Assembly: GCA_965197385.1 (NCBI GenBank)
Contig: CBDANA010000006.1
Span: forward strand, 124,001-188,000
Direction: 5' to 3'
Source of the DNA: G963667915 sp965197385
GTDB taxonomy: Bacteria > Acidobacteriota > Vicinamibacteria > Vicinamibacterales > UBA823
DNA length: 64,000 bases
The position numbers and the translations under genes were made by a program. The notes beneath the pieces were generated by a model. It did no database searches, was not told the DNA's origin, and worked only from the letters and a program-made list of their open reading frames with translations. Every line of letters begins with the position of its first letter. Within the stretch, counting starts at the first letter, position 1. Below, in pieces: positions 22,335-31,657 of the stretch.

Positions 22335-23222
22335 TCACCGCGGCCGAGAGACGGCGGCGGCGCGGTCCAGTGTTCGCGTCACGATCGCCCGCCGCGACCA
22401 GCGACCGAGACTCGCGGCCGCCGCGACGGCCTCGCGCTGTCGCGAAAACAATCCAAAGACACAGGACCCGCTGCCCGACATGACGGCCCGCAGCGCACCG
22501 GCGCGACCCAGGGCCCGGTGCATCCGGGCGATCTCTGGATGCTTGGCGGCGACCACCGGTTCGAGATCGTTAACGCCTTCCACGACGGCGCCCAGCAGCC
22601 CAGCGGCCGACCCGATCGGCTCTCCGGAGACGCGGGCGGCAGGTCGTCGCGCCGTCCGGTCGTGCCAGGCGTAGGCGTCGGCCGTCGGGACACCGAACGC
22701 CGGAACGAGCAGGACGATCCAGTGCATCGGCAGGTCGACGAGCGGAAAGAGCTGCTCGCCGCGTCCGAGCCCGAGCGCTGTTCCGCCCAGCAAAAAAAAG
22801 GCCACATCGGCCCCCAGGTCGACCGCAAGGTCGCGCTGAGCCTCCGGGGTCAGGTCGGGCCAAAAGCGACCGAGGGCGCGCAGCATCGCGGCGGCATCGG
22901 CGCTGCCCCCGCCCAGCCCGGCTTCCATCGGAATGCGCTTGTCGAGCGTGACGGACAGCTCCCGGAGCGGGCCACGGCCGGTCACGGCCGCTGCTGCCGC
23001 CGCCGCCCGCCAGATGAGGTTGGTGGCATCCGTCGGTACCGCGCGATCGCGACACCGCAGCGCGAAGGGGCCGGGCCGAGCCAAGACGGTCAGCGTGTCA
23101 TACAGATCGATCGACTGGAGGACGGTCCGCAGCTCGTGAAATCCGTCGCGGCGACGGCCCAGGATTCTCAGATCGAGATTGATCTTCGCATGAGCCCGAA
23201 CGACCGTGCGGCGGCGAGGCAT
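22335..23222 (-). CDS. ispE: 4-diphosphocytidyl-2-C-methyl-D-erythritol kinase
   Basis: GHMP-family kinase, fourth step of the MEP isoprenoid pathway; ispDF in this window supplies the steps on both sides of it. 295 residues: AHAKINLDLRILGRRRDGFH, the ATP-binding glycine loop PMEAGLGGGSADAAAMLRAL, and the C-terminal MSGSGSCVFGLF. The start ATG at 23222 lies 4 nt after the stop of the LolB-like gene, so the two are probably coupled, as lolB-ispE is in E. coli. Confidence 0.95.
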   Translation of the reverse strand: MPRRRTVVRAHAKINLDLRILGRRRDGFHELRTVLQSIDLYDTLTVLARPGPFALRCRDRAVPTDATNLIWRAAAAAAAVTGRGPLRELSVTLDKRIPMEAGLGGGSADAAAMLRALGRFWPDLTPEAQRDLAVDLGADVAFFLLGGTALGLGRGEQLFPLVDLPMHWIVLLVPAFGVPTADAYAWHDRTARRPAARVSGEPIGSAAGLLGAVVEGVNDLEPVVAAKHPEIARMHRALGRAGALRAVMSGSGSCVFGLFSRQREAVAAAASLGRWSRRAIVTRTLDRAAAVSRPR

Positions 23223-23226
23223 CGGG

Positions 23227-24249
23227 TCAGAACCCGCCGGCCGGGGTGGGCGCCGCGGGACGAAGCGGCCCGATCGCCCTGAGCTCCTCGAGGGTCAGGG
23301 AGGTCGCGCCGGAAGGAATGTCGAGCGTGAATACATCCGGCTCCAGCGTCGTGTTGATGCGAACCTGTGACAACGTCACCGTGAGCGCCACTGGCACCGT
23401 GGTCGGGGTGACCGACGTGAGTCGAATCCGCCCGGGAATGCGCCCTGTCAGATCATCGTACTCGCTGAGCAGTCCGGCATGTCGAACCGCCACGATCCGC
23501 TGGACGTCGTCGACCGGCCTGAGGTAGATCGCACCCCCGTCGGTCGTCTCGATCACCGACCAGTCGTCGCCGTAACGCCGGCCGCGGACCGGCCGCACCG
23601 TGACGGGCACACATCCGCTCAGGACGTACCGGAGATCGTCCGGGGATAGGGACACCCCGGCCAAGGCGTGGACGATGCCCGCCGCGGGCGCACCGATCAG
23701 GACCCGGGAATCCCGGGGCAGCAGCAGTGCCGTCCGGTCAGCCTGCGCCACAAAGATGAACCCGGGCGGCCCGAACGGCGCGAGCCCCTCGAGCCGCACC
23801 GCGGAGGGTCGGGACAGCCCCACCAGCACCCGCCCCCGTACGCGCGCCCCGCCGGCCCGCCCGGAGAGGCTCAGTTCGGCGGCCAGCGTCTGAACCGACC
23901 GGCACGCGGCGGTCGCGTCATCGAACGCCGACTCGAAGGCGGGCATCGGCGTCCCCGGCCCTGACGGCAACGCGGGCCTTGGCGGCGCGCAGGCCGCTGC
24001 CGCCCCGACGCCGAGGCAGAGCGCGAGCACTAGCAGCCCGTGGTGAAAGTCCGGCGTCGCACCGAGGGCCCCTGGCATTGAAGCCGCGGTTCGCCCGAGC
24101 GAGACGCGACGAGTGAGCATATCGGGAATATTCGAACGAGACGCAACGCAGCCAGCGGGGATGCATCGCCGACCGAATGCAGTCGGACTTTCACCACGGG
24201 CTGCTCGACGCTGCGGGGCGATGGCGTGGCGAGCGTGACGGACACGCAT
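23227..24249 (-). CDS. LolB-like outer-membrane lipoprotein, signal peptide split by a MITE-like insertion
   Basis: Probable LolB/LolA-fold (or DUF4292-type) lipoprotein; the lolB-ispE-prs order supports a LolB role. Body: TLAAELSLSGRAGGARVRGR, GLAPFGPPGFIFVAQAD, then a C-terminal region ending DVFTLDIPSGATSLTLEELR. From ATG 24249 the protein starts MRVRHARHAIAPQRR, a basic n-region. It then runs through 58 codons contributed by the type A element at 24032-24205, then VLALCLGVGAAAAC, a hydrophobic core with lipobox cysteine. Removing the 174-bp element joins QRR to VLALC in frame and gives a textbook lipoprotein signal. An ATG inside the element (24078) is another possible start. The true start is uncertain. 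Confidence 0.72.
   Translation of the reverse strand: MRVRHARHAIAPQRRAARGESPTAFGRRCIPAGCVASRSNIPDMLTRRVSLGRTAASMPGALGATPDFHHGLLVLALCLGVGAAAACAPPRPALPSGPGTPMPAFESAFDDATAACRSVQTLAAELSLSGRAGGARVRGRVLVGLSRPSAVRLEGLAPFGPPGFIFVAQADRTALLLPRDSRVLIGAPAAGIVHALAGVSLSPDDLRYVLSGCVPVTVRPVRGRRYGDDWSVIETTDGGAIYLRPVDDVQRIVAVRHAGLLSEYDDLTGRIPGRIRLTSVTPTTVPVALTVTLSQVRINTTLEPDVFTLDIPSGATSLTLEELRAIGPLRPAAPTPAGGF
24032..24205. mobile_element. MITE-like element type A, copy 2 (inside the LolB-like gene)
   Basis: 174 bp with terminal inverted repeats AGCAGCCCGTGGTGAAAGTC and its complement. Its length is exactly 58 codons, and the minus-strand frame through it is open, so the insertion preserves the reading frame of the lipoprotein gene around it. 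Same orientation as copy 1. Confidence 0.85.
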
Positions 24250-24274
24250 GACGCGGGCCGACGCGATCGAGCGT

Positions 24275-26269
24275 TCAGCGTTCGGCACTTTCTCGGGCGT
24301 CACGAATTTTCCGCTCGATTGCGGACGGGTCGATCGAGTCGGTGTCCCCGGCCAAGGATCGTTGCCACGCGTCGACCGCTTCGGCATAGCGACCGAGTCT
24401 GAACAGGACGTCACCAAAGTGGTCCTGGACGACCGAATTCCTGATGAGTAGCAAGCTGGCACGGCGGAGGTAGGTTTCCGACGACTCCCACTGCTCGAGC
24501 TTGAAGTAGGCCCACCCGAGGCTGTCGAGATAGGCGCCGTTGTGCGGATCCGCCGCGAGCGCGCGCTCGATCAGCGCGACAGATTCTTCGAGACGCTCAC
24601 CTCGGTCGGCCAGCATGTACCCGAGATAGTTCAAGGTCATGTGGTGCGACGGGTCGCGCTCCAGCACCGTGCGAAATGCCCGCTCGGCGTCGGCGTACTG
24701 CGCCTGCTGCTCGAAGATGGCGCCCAGTTGAAACAGGATGGAGGTGTCCTCCGGGAACAGCGATTCGGCATCGCGCAGCGCCTGCACCGCGTCCCGCACG
24801 CGGCCGGTCTCGACAAACAGATTAGCCAACGTGATGTGGGACAACGGGTCCTCGGGGCTCGCGGCCACCGCCGCCTGCATGATGTCGATACCCTGGTCAG
24901 CATGGCCCTCGGCCACCAGCGCCCGGGCGTAGAGCCCCTCGATCCGTGGATCGCCGGGGTGGCGCTCTCGGGCGTCCGACAAGCGGTCGACGGCGTTCTC
25001 GGTCTGCCCTGCCTCGAGGTACGCCTGTCCCAGGTACGCCGCCATGAGCGAATCATCCGGCGCGACGTCGCGCGCCAACTCGAACGCTGCGATCGCGGAC
25101 TCGGCATCGCCCATCGCCTGATACGAAGCGCCGCTCTGCACGAGCAGCATCGCGAGCTCGCGCGGCACCCGGTTGTTCTCCCGGAGCCGCTGGATGAAGG
25201 GTGTTACCACGTCGACGAGCTCCTGATACTCACGCCGCTGGAGCAGGATCTGCGCCAGGGCGTACACGCCCCGGGCGCTATCCGGCTCGAGCGCCATCAG
25301 TCGCCGCGCGGCCGTCTCTGCTGTCTCGAAGTTGTTCAGCCGTCGCTCGATTTCCGATAGCAGATACAGCGCTCCGCCGTCGCCGGGTCGGGCTTCGACG
25401 ACTTCTTGAATCACCTCACGCGCGCGCTCGGAATCGCCGGCGTTCAACAGCGTCGCTCCCCAGCGGCGCTTCAGATCGACGTCGCTCGGCCGCCGCGCGA
25501 CGGCCCGCGCATAGGCCTCGGCCGCCTCGGTCCAGCGTTCCCCGTCCTCGTACAGCTCGGCGAGCGAGGTGAGCGACCGGACAGACCTGGGCCGGCGCCG
25601 TACCGCCTCCTCGAGCACCTCGATGGCCGCCTCACCGCGACCACTGCCCGCGTAGGCGCGCGACAGCAGCAGCAGGCCATCGACGAACCCTGACCGATCG
25701 CGCACGAACGGCTCCAGCAGCGTGACGGCCTGCTCGAAGGCCCGGGTGTCGACGTAGACCTGTCCGAGGCTAAAGATGACGCGCGCGTCATCGACGCCCG
25801 CCGCCACGGCCTGCTCGAGGTGAGTCAGGGCCCGGCGCCGATACGTGTCGTCGTCCGCAGCCCGCCGGCCCGCGGGCTGGTCGGCGGCCTGATCGGCCAG
25901 CGCTCCGAAGACCAGACCCAGGACGCGATGGGCTTCGCCGTAGTCGGCATCGAGCTCGAGCGCCCGCTCGGCCGCTACGATTGCGTCGGCGGCCCGGTTC
26001 TGCCGCGCCTGCAGCGTGGCCACGGCGGCCGGAATCGCCGCCGCCGCCGGGTCGAGCACCGCCGCCCGATCCAATAATTCGATCGCTCGCGCCACGTCGC
26101 CCGTGTCCTCGAGACGTAGCGACTGCATGAACAGGTCGTACGCCTCCGCGCGGCGCGCGAACGGCCGGAGCGCGTCGGCCGATTCCGTGGCTTGGCCGGC
26201 CGCCTCGGAACCCGAGACACCCACCACCGCCATTAGAACGGCCACGGCCCATCGAAGCATCATGCGCAT
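24275..26269 (-). CDS. Tetratricopeptide repeat protein with signal peptide
   Basis: 664 residues, exported: signal peptide MRMMLRWAVAVLMAVVGVSG followed by EAAGQA. The rest is an almost continuous array of TPR helices (for example AIELLDRAAVLDPAAAAIP, EYQELVDVVTPFIQRLRENN, NYLGYMLADRGERLEESVAL, YLDSLGWAYFKLEQWESSET). Similar large periplasmic TPR proteins precede lolB in several phyla. Likely a scaffold for an envelope complex; the partner is unknown. Three ATGs cluster at the start; 26269 was chosen for the basic n-region and an upstream AGG. Confidence 0.85.
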   Translation of the reverse strand: MRMMLRWAVAVLMAVVGVSGSEAAGQATESADALRPFARRAEAYDLFMQSLRLEDTGDVARAIELLDRAAVLDPAAAAIPAAVATLQARQNRAADAIVAAERALELDADYGEAHRVLGLVFGALADQAADQPAGRRAADDDTYRRRALTHLEQAVAAGVDDARVIFSLGQVYVDTRAFEQAVTLLEPFVRDRSGFVDGLLLLSRAYAGSGRGEAAIEVLEEAVRRRPRSVRSLTSLAELYEDGERWTEAAEAYARAVARRPSDVDLKRRWGATLLNAGDSERAREVIQEVVEARPGDGGALYLLSEIERRLNNFETAETAARRLMALEPDSARGVYALAQILLQRREYQELVDVVTPFIQRLRENNRVPRELAMLLVQSGASYQAMGDAESAIAAFELARDVAPDDSLMAAYLGQAYLEAGQTENAVDRLSDARERHPGDPRIEGLYARALVAEGHADQGIDIMQAAVAASPEDPLSHITLANLFVETGRVRDAVQALRDAESLFPEDTSILFQLGAIFEQQAQYADAERAFRTVLERDPSHHMTLNYLGYMLADRGERLEESVALIERALAADPHNGAYLDSLGWAYFKLEQWESSETYLRRASLLLIRNSVVQDHFGDVLFRLGRYAEAVDAWQRSLAGDTDSIDPSAIERKIRDARESAER

Positions 26270-26375
26270 AAGCCTGGATAGAATTGTTCCACAGGGCTCG
26301 GTCGCCGGCAAGCACACGGGTTCGCGGGCCACGTCTGGTATAGTGCAGCGGAGGATCTGACGAGGAGACGTCATC

Positions 26376-26546
26376 ATGGCGGTCGATCCCGAACTGCTCG
26401 AAATTCTGGCCTGTCCGAACTGCAAGACGCCGGTTGTGTTGGTCGACGACGGCGCCAGCCTGAAGTGTCAGGAATGCCACCGCGTCTACCCGATCAAGGA
26501 TGACATTCCGGTCATGCTCATCGACGAGGCGACCATCGAGGAGTGA
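26376..26546 (+). CDS. Trm112-like zinc-ribbon protein (UPF0434/YcaR type)
   Basis: 56 residues: MAVDPELLEILACPNCKTPV, then LKCQECHRVYPIKDDIPVML. The two CxxC pairs (CPNC, CQEC) and the closing YPIxDxIPVML pattern are those of the bacterial Trm112p-like family, which in eukaryotes and archaea activates methyltransferases; the bacterial role is unclear. AGGAG lies about 10 nt before the ATG. A TATAGT hexamer at 26339 may be its -10. Divergent from the TPR gene. Confidence 0.88.
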   Translation: MAVDPELLEILACPNCKTPVVLVDDGASLKCQECHRVYPIKDDIPVMLIDEATIEE

Positions 26547-26582
26547 CGCACGCGGGCCGCATGGCGCGGCTTCGTTCATCGT

Positions 26583-26603
26583 TGCCCGGTGCCCGGTGCC
26601 CGG
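26583..26603. repeat. Heptamer tandem repeat, TGCCCGG x3
   Basis: Three perfect copies of TGCCCGG, ending 9 nt before the GTG start of the heptosyltransferase gene, where a ribosome-binding site would be expected. No purine-rich Shine-Dalgarno is visible there. Confidence 0.8.
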
Positions 26604-26612
26604 TAGCCCGAC

Positions 26613-27695
26613 GTGAAGATTCTCCTGGTTCGGCTTCGGCTGATTGGTGACGTCATCTTCACGACACCAGCGGTCCGGGCGCTGAAGCGGCGGCTACCCG
26701 ACGCGCAACTCACGTATCTCACTGAGCCGGCGGCCGCGCCAGTGCTGGACGGCAACCCGCACCTCGACGACATCATCACGCTTCCCCGTGCGCGGGGCGT
26801 CCGGCGTCTCGGTGACGACGTGGTGTGGGCCCGGCGCCTGCGCAAACGGCGCTTCGACCTGGCGATCGATTTTCACGGCGGGCCGCGCAGTCGGTGGCTG
26901 ACCTGGGCGAGCGCAGCCCCGATACGGATCGGCTATGCGGTTCCAGGCAGCCGGCCGGCCTACACGCATCGCGTGGTCAGACCGGCCGATCTCGCGCCTC
27001 GGCATGCGGTCCGAAACCAGTGGGACCTCCTGGGCCCACTCGGTGGAGCGTTCACCGAGCCGCCGTCACCGAAGCACGACGCCGTCGAGATGCCAGAGAA
27101 TTCGGCCGCCACGCGGCGGGTCGCGAGCCGCCTGAGCACCGCCGGCATCTCGGCCGGTGAACCGCTCATCGTCCTCCATACCAGCGCCGGCAATCGCTTC
27201 CGGCGCTGGCCCATCGACGCGTTCGCCGACACGGTCGCCCAGTTAGCCCGTCGGGACGGGGCCCGCTCATTTGTCGTGATGGCCGGTCCCTCCGAGCCCG
27301 GGGCGGTGGCCCGCCTGCGGGTCGCGGTGGCGACGCGTCTGGGCGGTGGAGGCCCTGCAATTATCGACGGCGATCAGTTCGGCCTAGCTGAGTTACGATC
27401 ACTCATCGACCGGGCCGCCGTGTTCATCGGCGGCGACAGCGGGCCGCTGCACGTCGCGGCGACGACGCGGACACCGATCGTCGGAATTTACGGTCCGACG
27501 CTGGAAGCCAGGTCCGCTCCTTGGCGCGACCCGGCCTGCGTCACGGAAGCCGTGCACGGTGGGCCGCTCCCGTGCCGGCCCTGCGCCCAGCGGCGGTGCG
27601 AGCCCGGTGATTTTCGCTGTTTGACTCAGGTGACGGCGGCGATGGTCACCGCCGCAGTCGAGCGCGCGATGGCACGAGCGACGGACACGGCATGA
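26613..27695 (+). CDS. Glycosyltransferase family 9, heptosyltransferase-like
   Basis: 360 residues, GT9 family of LPS inner-core heptosyltransferases (WaaC/WaaF). It starts at GTG 26613 with MKILLVRLRLIGDVIFTTPA, the family opening. C-terminal features: VLHTSAGNRFRRWP and the donor-binding FIGGDSGPLHVAATTRTPIVGIYGPT. A late cysteine-rich segment (CRPCAQRRCEPGDFRC) is also common in this family. It overlaps the next gene as ATGA. Heptose-supplying genes (kinase at 28876, gmhA at 41481) in the same window support an LPS heptose role. Confidence 0.9.
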   Translation: MKILLVRLRLIGDVIFTTPAVRALKRRLPDAQLTYLTEPAAAPVLDGNPHLDDIITLPRARGVRRLGDDVVWARRLRKRRFDLAIDFHGGPRSRWLTWASAAPIRIGYAVPGSRPAYTHRVVRPADLAPRHAVRNQWDLLGPLGGAFTEPPSPKHDAVEMPENSAATRRVASRLSTAGISAGEPLIVLHTSAGNRFRRWPIDAFADTVAQLARRDGARSFVVMAGPSEPGAVARLRVAVATRLGGGGPAIIDGDQFGLAELRSLIDRAAVFIGGDSGPLHVAATTRTPIVGIYGPTLEARSAPWRDPACVTEAVHGGPLPCRPCAQRRCEPGDFRCLTQVTAAMVTAAVERAMARATDTA

Positions 27696-28879
27696 CCGAT
27701 CACTCCACGGCAGTCGCGATGACGTACGCGGGCCGCCTCGAGCAGGCGGCGTTCGCGACGTTGATCGCGTTCGTTGCCGCCCTGCAGATCTCGATCGCAA
27801 TCGCCGAGGCGCTGCTCGCCTTGACGGGAGCGCTGTGGATTGCGCTGCTCATCGTCCAGCGGGAGCGCCTCACGGCGCCCTCGTGGTTCTGGCTGCTGGC
27901 GGCCTATGCTGGTCTGACGCTGCTGTCGGCCACGCTGTCACTCGCGCCCATCACGAGCCTAACCGACTCGAAGCAGTTGCTGCTGTTCCTCATCGTCCCG
28001 GTGGTGTACCGGCTGGCGCGCGGCCCAAAAGCGCTGACGCTCACCACGGTGATCATTTCCGTCGGCGCGGCCAGCGCGATTCTCGGGATCGTGCAGTACG
28101 GCATCCTGGAGTACGACAATCTCGGGCGCCGACCGCAGGGTTCGCTCACGCATTACATGACATATTCGGGGCTGCTGATGCTGGTCGCCGGCATGGCCGC
28201 CGCGCGTGTGCTCTTCCACGATCGCGATCGCACCTGGCCCGCGCTCGTGATGCCCGCGCTGATCGTCGCCCTGGCGCTCACCTTTACCCGAAGCGCCTGG
28301 GTGGGCGGCTGCCTCGGCGTCGGTCTGCTGCTGGTCCTGAAGGACCTCCGACTGCTTGCGCTACTGCCCGTGGTCGCCGCGCTGTTTTTTGGGCTGGCCC
28401 CCTCCCGCGTCACCGACCGCCTCTATTCGATGTTCGATCTGCAGGACCCGACGAATCGCGATCGCGTGGCCATGGCGCGTACGGGCGCCCGCCTGATTCG
28501 TGACTACCCGATCACCGGCGTCGGCCCTGACGTCGTCAAGGACGTCTACCGGGAGTACCGGGATCCGAACGCGGTCCAGGAAACGAACCCGCACCTGCAC
28601 AACGTGCCGATGCAGATCGCCGCCGAGCGCGGGCTGCCAGCACTCGCGGTCTGGATCGCCTTCATCGTCGCCGTCACCCGCAGCCTGGTGCGTCACCGGC
28701 GAACGACCGCCTACGGATCGCTACCCGCCGGCGGCCTCGCGGCCGTCGTCAGCATGCTCGCGGCCGGCCTGTTCGAGTATAACTTCGGGGACTCGGAGTT
28801 CCTGATGCTGTGGTTGGTGCTCGTCACTCTCCCGCACGCGGCGGACGCGGCCGAGGCCACGATGGTATCCACGTCATGA
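27692..28879 (+). CDS. O-antigen ligase/polymerase family membrane protein
   Basis: 395 residues with about ten to twelve hydrophobic segments, Wzy_C (WaaL-like) superfamily. The large periplasmic loop carries GARLIRDYPITGVGPDVVKD and HLHNVPMQIAAERGLPALAV; the H-N-P spacing is typical of O-antigen ligases. Likely joins or polymerises surface polysaccharide on the periplasmic face. It overlaps both neighbours by 4 nt, so the three LPS genes form one translationally coupled operon. Confidence 0.88.
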   Translation: MTDHSTAVAMTYAGRLEQAAFATLIAFVAALQISIAIAEALLALTGALWIALLIVQRERLTAPSWFWLLAAYAGLTLLSATLSLAPITSLTDSKQLLLFLIVPVVYRLARGPKALTLTTVIISVGAASAILGIVQYGILEYDNLGRRPQGSLTHYMTYSGLLMLVAGMAAARVLFHDRDRTWPALVMPALIVALALTFTRSAWVGGCLGVGLLLVLKDLRLLALLPVVAALFFGLAPSRVTDRLYSMFDLQDPTNRDRVAMARTGARLIRDYPITGVGPDVVKDVYREYRDPNAVQETNPHLHNVPMQIAAERGLPALAVWIAFIVAVTRSLVRHRRTTAYGSLPAGGLAAVVSMLAAGLFEYNFGDSEFLMLWLVLVTLPHAADAAEATMVSTS

Positions 28880-29883
28880 CCGCCTTGTCGACCGACCGCG
28901 CACGTGCCCTCATCGAGCGGTTTGACGCCGTCACGGTGCTGGTGCTCGGGGACGTGATGATCGATCACTTCCTCGTGGGACGCGTCGATCGCATCTCCCC
29001 CGAGGCGCCGGTGCCGATCGTCAGGTTCGATCACGACGACTACCGCATCGGCGGCGCCGCGAACGTCGCGAATAACGTCGGCGCACTCGGCGGACGCGCG
29101 ACGCTGGTCGGCGTGGTCGGTCAAGACGAGGCGTCCGAACGGCTGATGACCGCACTGCGCGCCGCGTCAATCGACTCGGCCGGTATCGCCGCCGTTGCGA
29201 GCCGTCCGACGACTCGCAAGCTCCGCATCGTCACCGCCCGCAACCAGCAGGTGGCGCGCGTCGATTTCGAGAGCGATCGAGAGCTCGACGAAGGCGAGCG
29301 GCAGGCCCTGCGACCCCGCCTGGCGGCGGCCGCCCGCGCGGCTGACGTCATCGTCGTGTCGGATTACCTCAAGGGGGTCGTGACGCGGGAGATCATGTCC
29401 GACACCCTGGCGATCGGTCGCGACCGACAGATCCCGGTGCTCGTCGATCCGAAAATCCCGCACCTGGAGTACTACGCCGGGTGCTCGCTCCTGACCCCGA
29501 ACGATCACGAAGCGGCGGTTGCGACCCACCGGACGACCCGTACCGACGACGAGACGCGGATCGCCGCCGCCGCACTACGGAGCCGCGTCGGGTGCGAAAG
29601 CGTGCTCATCACGCGGGGCGAACGCGGCATGTGGCTGCTGGACGGATCGAACAGGCAGGCCGCACCCGAGGAGGCGATCCTCCCGGCCGTCGCGCGTGAA
29701 GTGTCCGACGTGACGGGTGCGGGCGACACGGTGATTGCCACGATGGCGCTGGGACTCGCGGCCGGTGCCACGCTTGCCGAGTCGGCGATGCTCGCCAACC
29801 AGGCGGCCGGACTGGCCGTGGCCCGCTTCGGCCCGGCGACGGTCTCGGCACAGGAACTGCTCGACGCCTGCGCGGACAAATAG
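28876..29883 (+). CDS. rfaE1: D-glycero-beta-D-manno-heptose-7-phosphate kinase
   Basis: PfkB-family sugar kinase of ADP-heptose synthesis, 335 residues, equivalent to the kinase domain of HldE; the adenylyltransferase domain is not fused. Motifs: VLVLGDVMIDHFLVGRVDRI, EAPVPIVRFDHDDYRIGGAA, and the anion-hole/catalytic DVTGAGDTVIA. ATG 28876 overlaps the preceding stop as ATGA. It acts downstream of GmhA (41481). Confidence 0.93.
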   Translation: MTALSTDRARALIERFDAVTVLVLGDVMIDHFLVGRVDRISPEAPVPIVRFDHDDYRIGGAANVANNVGALGGRATLVGVVGQDEASERLMTALRAASIDSAGIAAVASRPTTRKLRIVTARNQQVARVDFESDRELDEGERQALRPRLAAAARAADVIVVSDYLKGVVTREIMSDTLAIGRDRQIPVLVDPKIPHLEYYAGCSLLTPNDHEAAVATHRTTRTDDETRIAAAALRSRVGCESVLITRGERGMWLLDGSNRQAAPEEAILPAVAREVSDVTGAGDTVIATMALGLAAGATLAESAMLANQAAGLAVARFGPATVSAQELLDACADK

Positions 29884-29939
29884 GCTCTCGGCTCTCGCAC
29901 GATCTCAAGAACGCCAAGAGCCGAAAGTCGAGAGCCGAG
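29884..29939. terminator. Long inverted repeat between convergent genes, possible bidirectional terminator
   Basis: GCTCTCG occurs twice in tandem (29884-29897). CTCGGCTCTCG (29887-29897) is perfectly complementary to CGAGAGCCGAG (29929-29939) across a 31-nt loop. It lies between convergent rfaE1 and purH. There is no T-tract, so a terminator role is only inferred from position. Confidence 0.35.
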
Positions 29940-29949
29940 CGCCGTGTGC

Positions 29950-31548
29950 TCAGTGCCAGAAATGGCGGCGGCCGGTCAGGGCCATCGCCAGGCCGTGCTC
30001 GTTCGCCGCGGCGACGACTTCGTCGTCCCGCTTCGACCCGCCGGGCTGCACGACGGCTGTCGCTCCCGCTTCGGCGATCGCGTCGAGACCGTCCCGGAAC
30101 GGGAAGAAGGCGTCGGAGGCCGCAACGGTGCCCGCGAGATCGGCCGTCGCCTTGAGCACGGCCACCTTCACGGCGTCGACCCGGCTCATCTGCCCGGCAC
30201 CGAGGGCCACGGTCCGATCCCGCCGGGTGAAGACGATCGTATTCGATTTCACGTGGGCGCACACGCGCCAGGCGAACCGCAGCGCCGCCCACTCCGCCTC
30301 GGTCGGCGCCCTGGCGGTGACGACGCGAAGTGGCGGATCGCCGACGCCATTAGCCCAGGCCACCGACGCTTCCGACACGACGTCCCGGCGCTGCACGAGC
30401 CACCCGCCGAGCACTGAACGGACCTCCCTGACGCCCTCGATCCCGTCGCGCACGCCGGAGAGATCGGCGGCCAGCACCCGCATCGCCGGCTTCGCCGCCA
30501 GAATCGGCCGCGCCGCCGCGTCCACGCTCGGCGCGATGACCCCCTCGATGAACGTCGACGTAATCGCCGTGGCCGTCGCGGCGTCGATCGGCCGATTAAC
30601 GCCGACGATCCCACCGAACGCCGACAGCGGATCCGTCTCGCGAGCGTGCACGTAAGCCTCGGTGATCGACGCCGCCGTCGCCACGCCGCAGGGATTCGTG
30701 TGCTTCAAGACGGCGGCCACCGGCTCGTCGAACTCGAGCACGAGCCGCGCCGCCGCGTCGAGATCGAGCAGGTTCGTGAAGGAGAGATCCTTGCCCTGTA
30801 GAACCTGCGCGGCGCCCAAGCCGGCCGCGCCAGACTCACCGTACCAGGCCGCTTCCTGATGCGGATTCTCTCCGTACCGGAGCGCCTTGAGCTTGGTGAG
30901 CGACAGCGTCAACGCCGGCGGTGTCAGTGCCGTCTCGGCCGCCGGAGCGCGCTGGAAGCCGGCGTCCGAGGCGCGGATTCCAGCGAGGGTCCCGGCGATC
31001 AGCTGGTCATAGTCGGCCGTATGGCAGAACGCCTTCCGGGCCAGCCCGAATCTGAAGGCCAGCTGGGGTCCGCCGTCGCGGCGTAACGCCTCGAGCGCCT
31101 CCGCGTAGTCCGTCGGATCGACCAGCACGAGGACATCGCGAAAGTTCTTCGCGGCGGCGCGCACGAGCGTCGGTCCCCCAATGTCGATCTCCTCGATGAG
31201 GTCGTCGAACCCCGTGTCCGCCCGGGCCGCCGCCTCGGCGAAGGGGTATAGATTGACCACGACCACGTCGATCGGGTGGATCCCGTGCTGCGCGATCGCC
31301 TGCCGGTCGTCATCCCGGTCGCGCCGCGCGAGGATGCCCCCGTGGACGGCAGGATGCAGCGTCTTGACCCGGCCGCCCATCATCTCCGGCATGCCGGTGA
31401 CGTCTTCGATGCCGATTACCGGAACCCCGGCCTCACGAAGCGCCTTTGCCGTGCCGCCGGTCGAGACCACATCGCAGCCGAGATCCACGAGTCCACGGGC
31501 CAACGTCACGATACCCGCCTTGTTCGAAACGCTCAGCAACGCTCGCAT
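29950..31548 (-). CDS. purH: Bifunctional AICAR formyltransferase/IMP cyclohydrolase
   Basis: Last two steps of IMP synthesis. 532 residues. The N-terminal cyclohydrolase domain opens MRALLSVSNKAGIVTLARGL and includes GRVKTLHPAVHGGIL. The C-terminal transformylase domain has the catalytic KHTNPCGVA and ends with PGGSKRDDEVVAAANEHGLA and RHFWH. ATG 31548 with AGAGGA about 9 nt upstream. Standing alone; no other pur genes are visible. Confidence 0.97.
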   Translation of the reverse strand: MRALLSVSNKAGIVTLARGLVDLGCDVVSTGGTAKALREAGVPVIGIEDVTGMPEMMGGRVKTLHPAVHGGILARRDRDDDRQAIAQHGIHPIDVVVVNLYPFAEAAARADTGFDDLIEEIDIGGPTLVRAAAKNFRDVLVLVDPTDYAEALEALRRDGGPQLAFRFGLARKAFCHTADYDQLIAGTLAGIRASDAGFQRAPAAETALTPPALTLSLTKLKALRYGENPHQEAAWYGESGAAGLGAAQVLQGKDLSFTNLLDLDAAARLVLEFDEPVAAVLKHTNPCGVATAASITEAYVHARETDPLSAFGGIVGVNRPIDAATATAITSTFIEGVIAPSVDAAARPILAAKPAMRVLAADLSGVRDGIEGVREVRSVLGGWLVQRRDVVSEASVAWANGVGDPPLRVVTARAPTEAEWAALRFAWRVCAHVKSNTIVFTRRDRTVALGAGQMSRVDAVKVAVLKATADLAGTVAASDAFFPFRDGLDAIAEAGATAVVQPGGSKRDDEVVAAANEHGLAMALTGRRHFWH

Positions 31549-31657
31549 CGACGCATCCTCTCGTGCGCGGCGATTAGCGCTTCCTCCCCCGCACCGTCAA
31601 GCTCACGTATCCGTCCTTCACCGCCACGCGAAACGCCACTTCGGGATCGCCGCCCGC

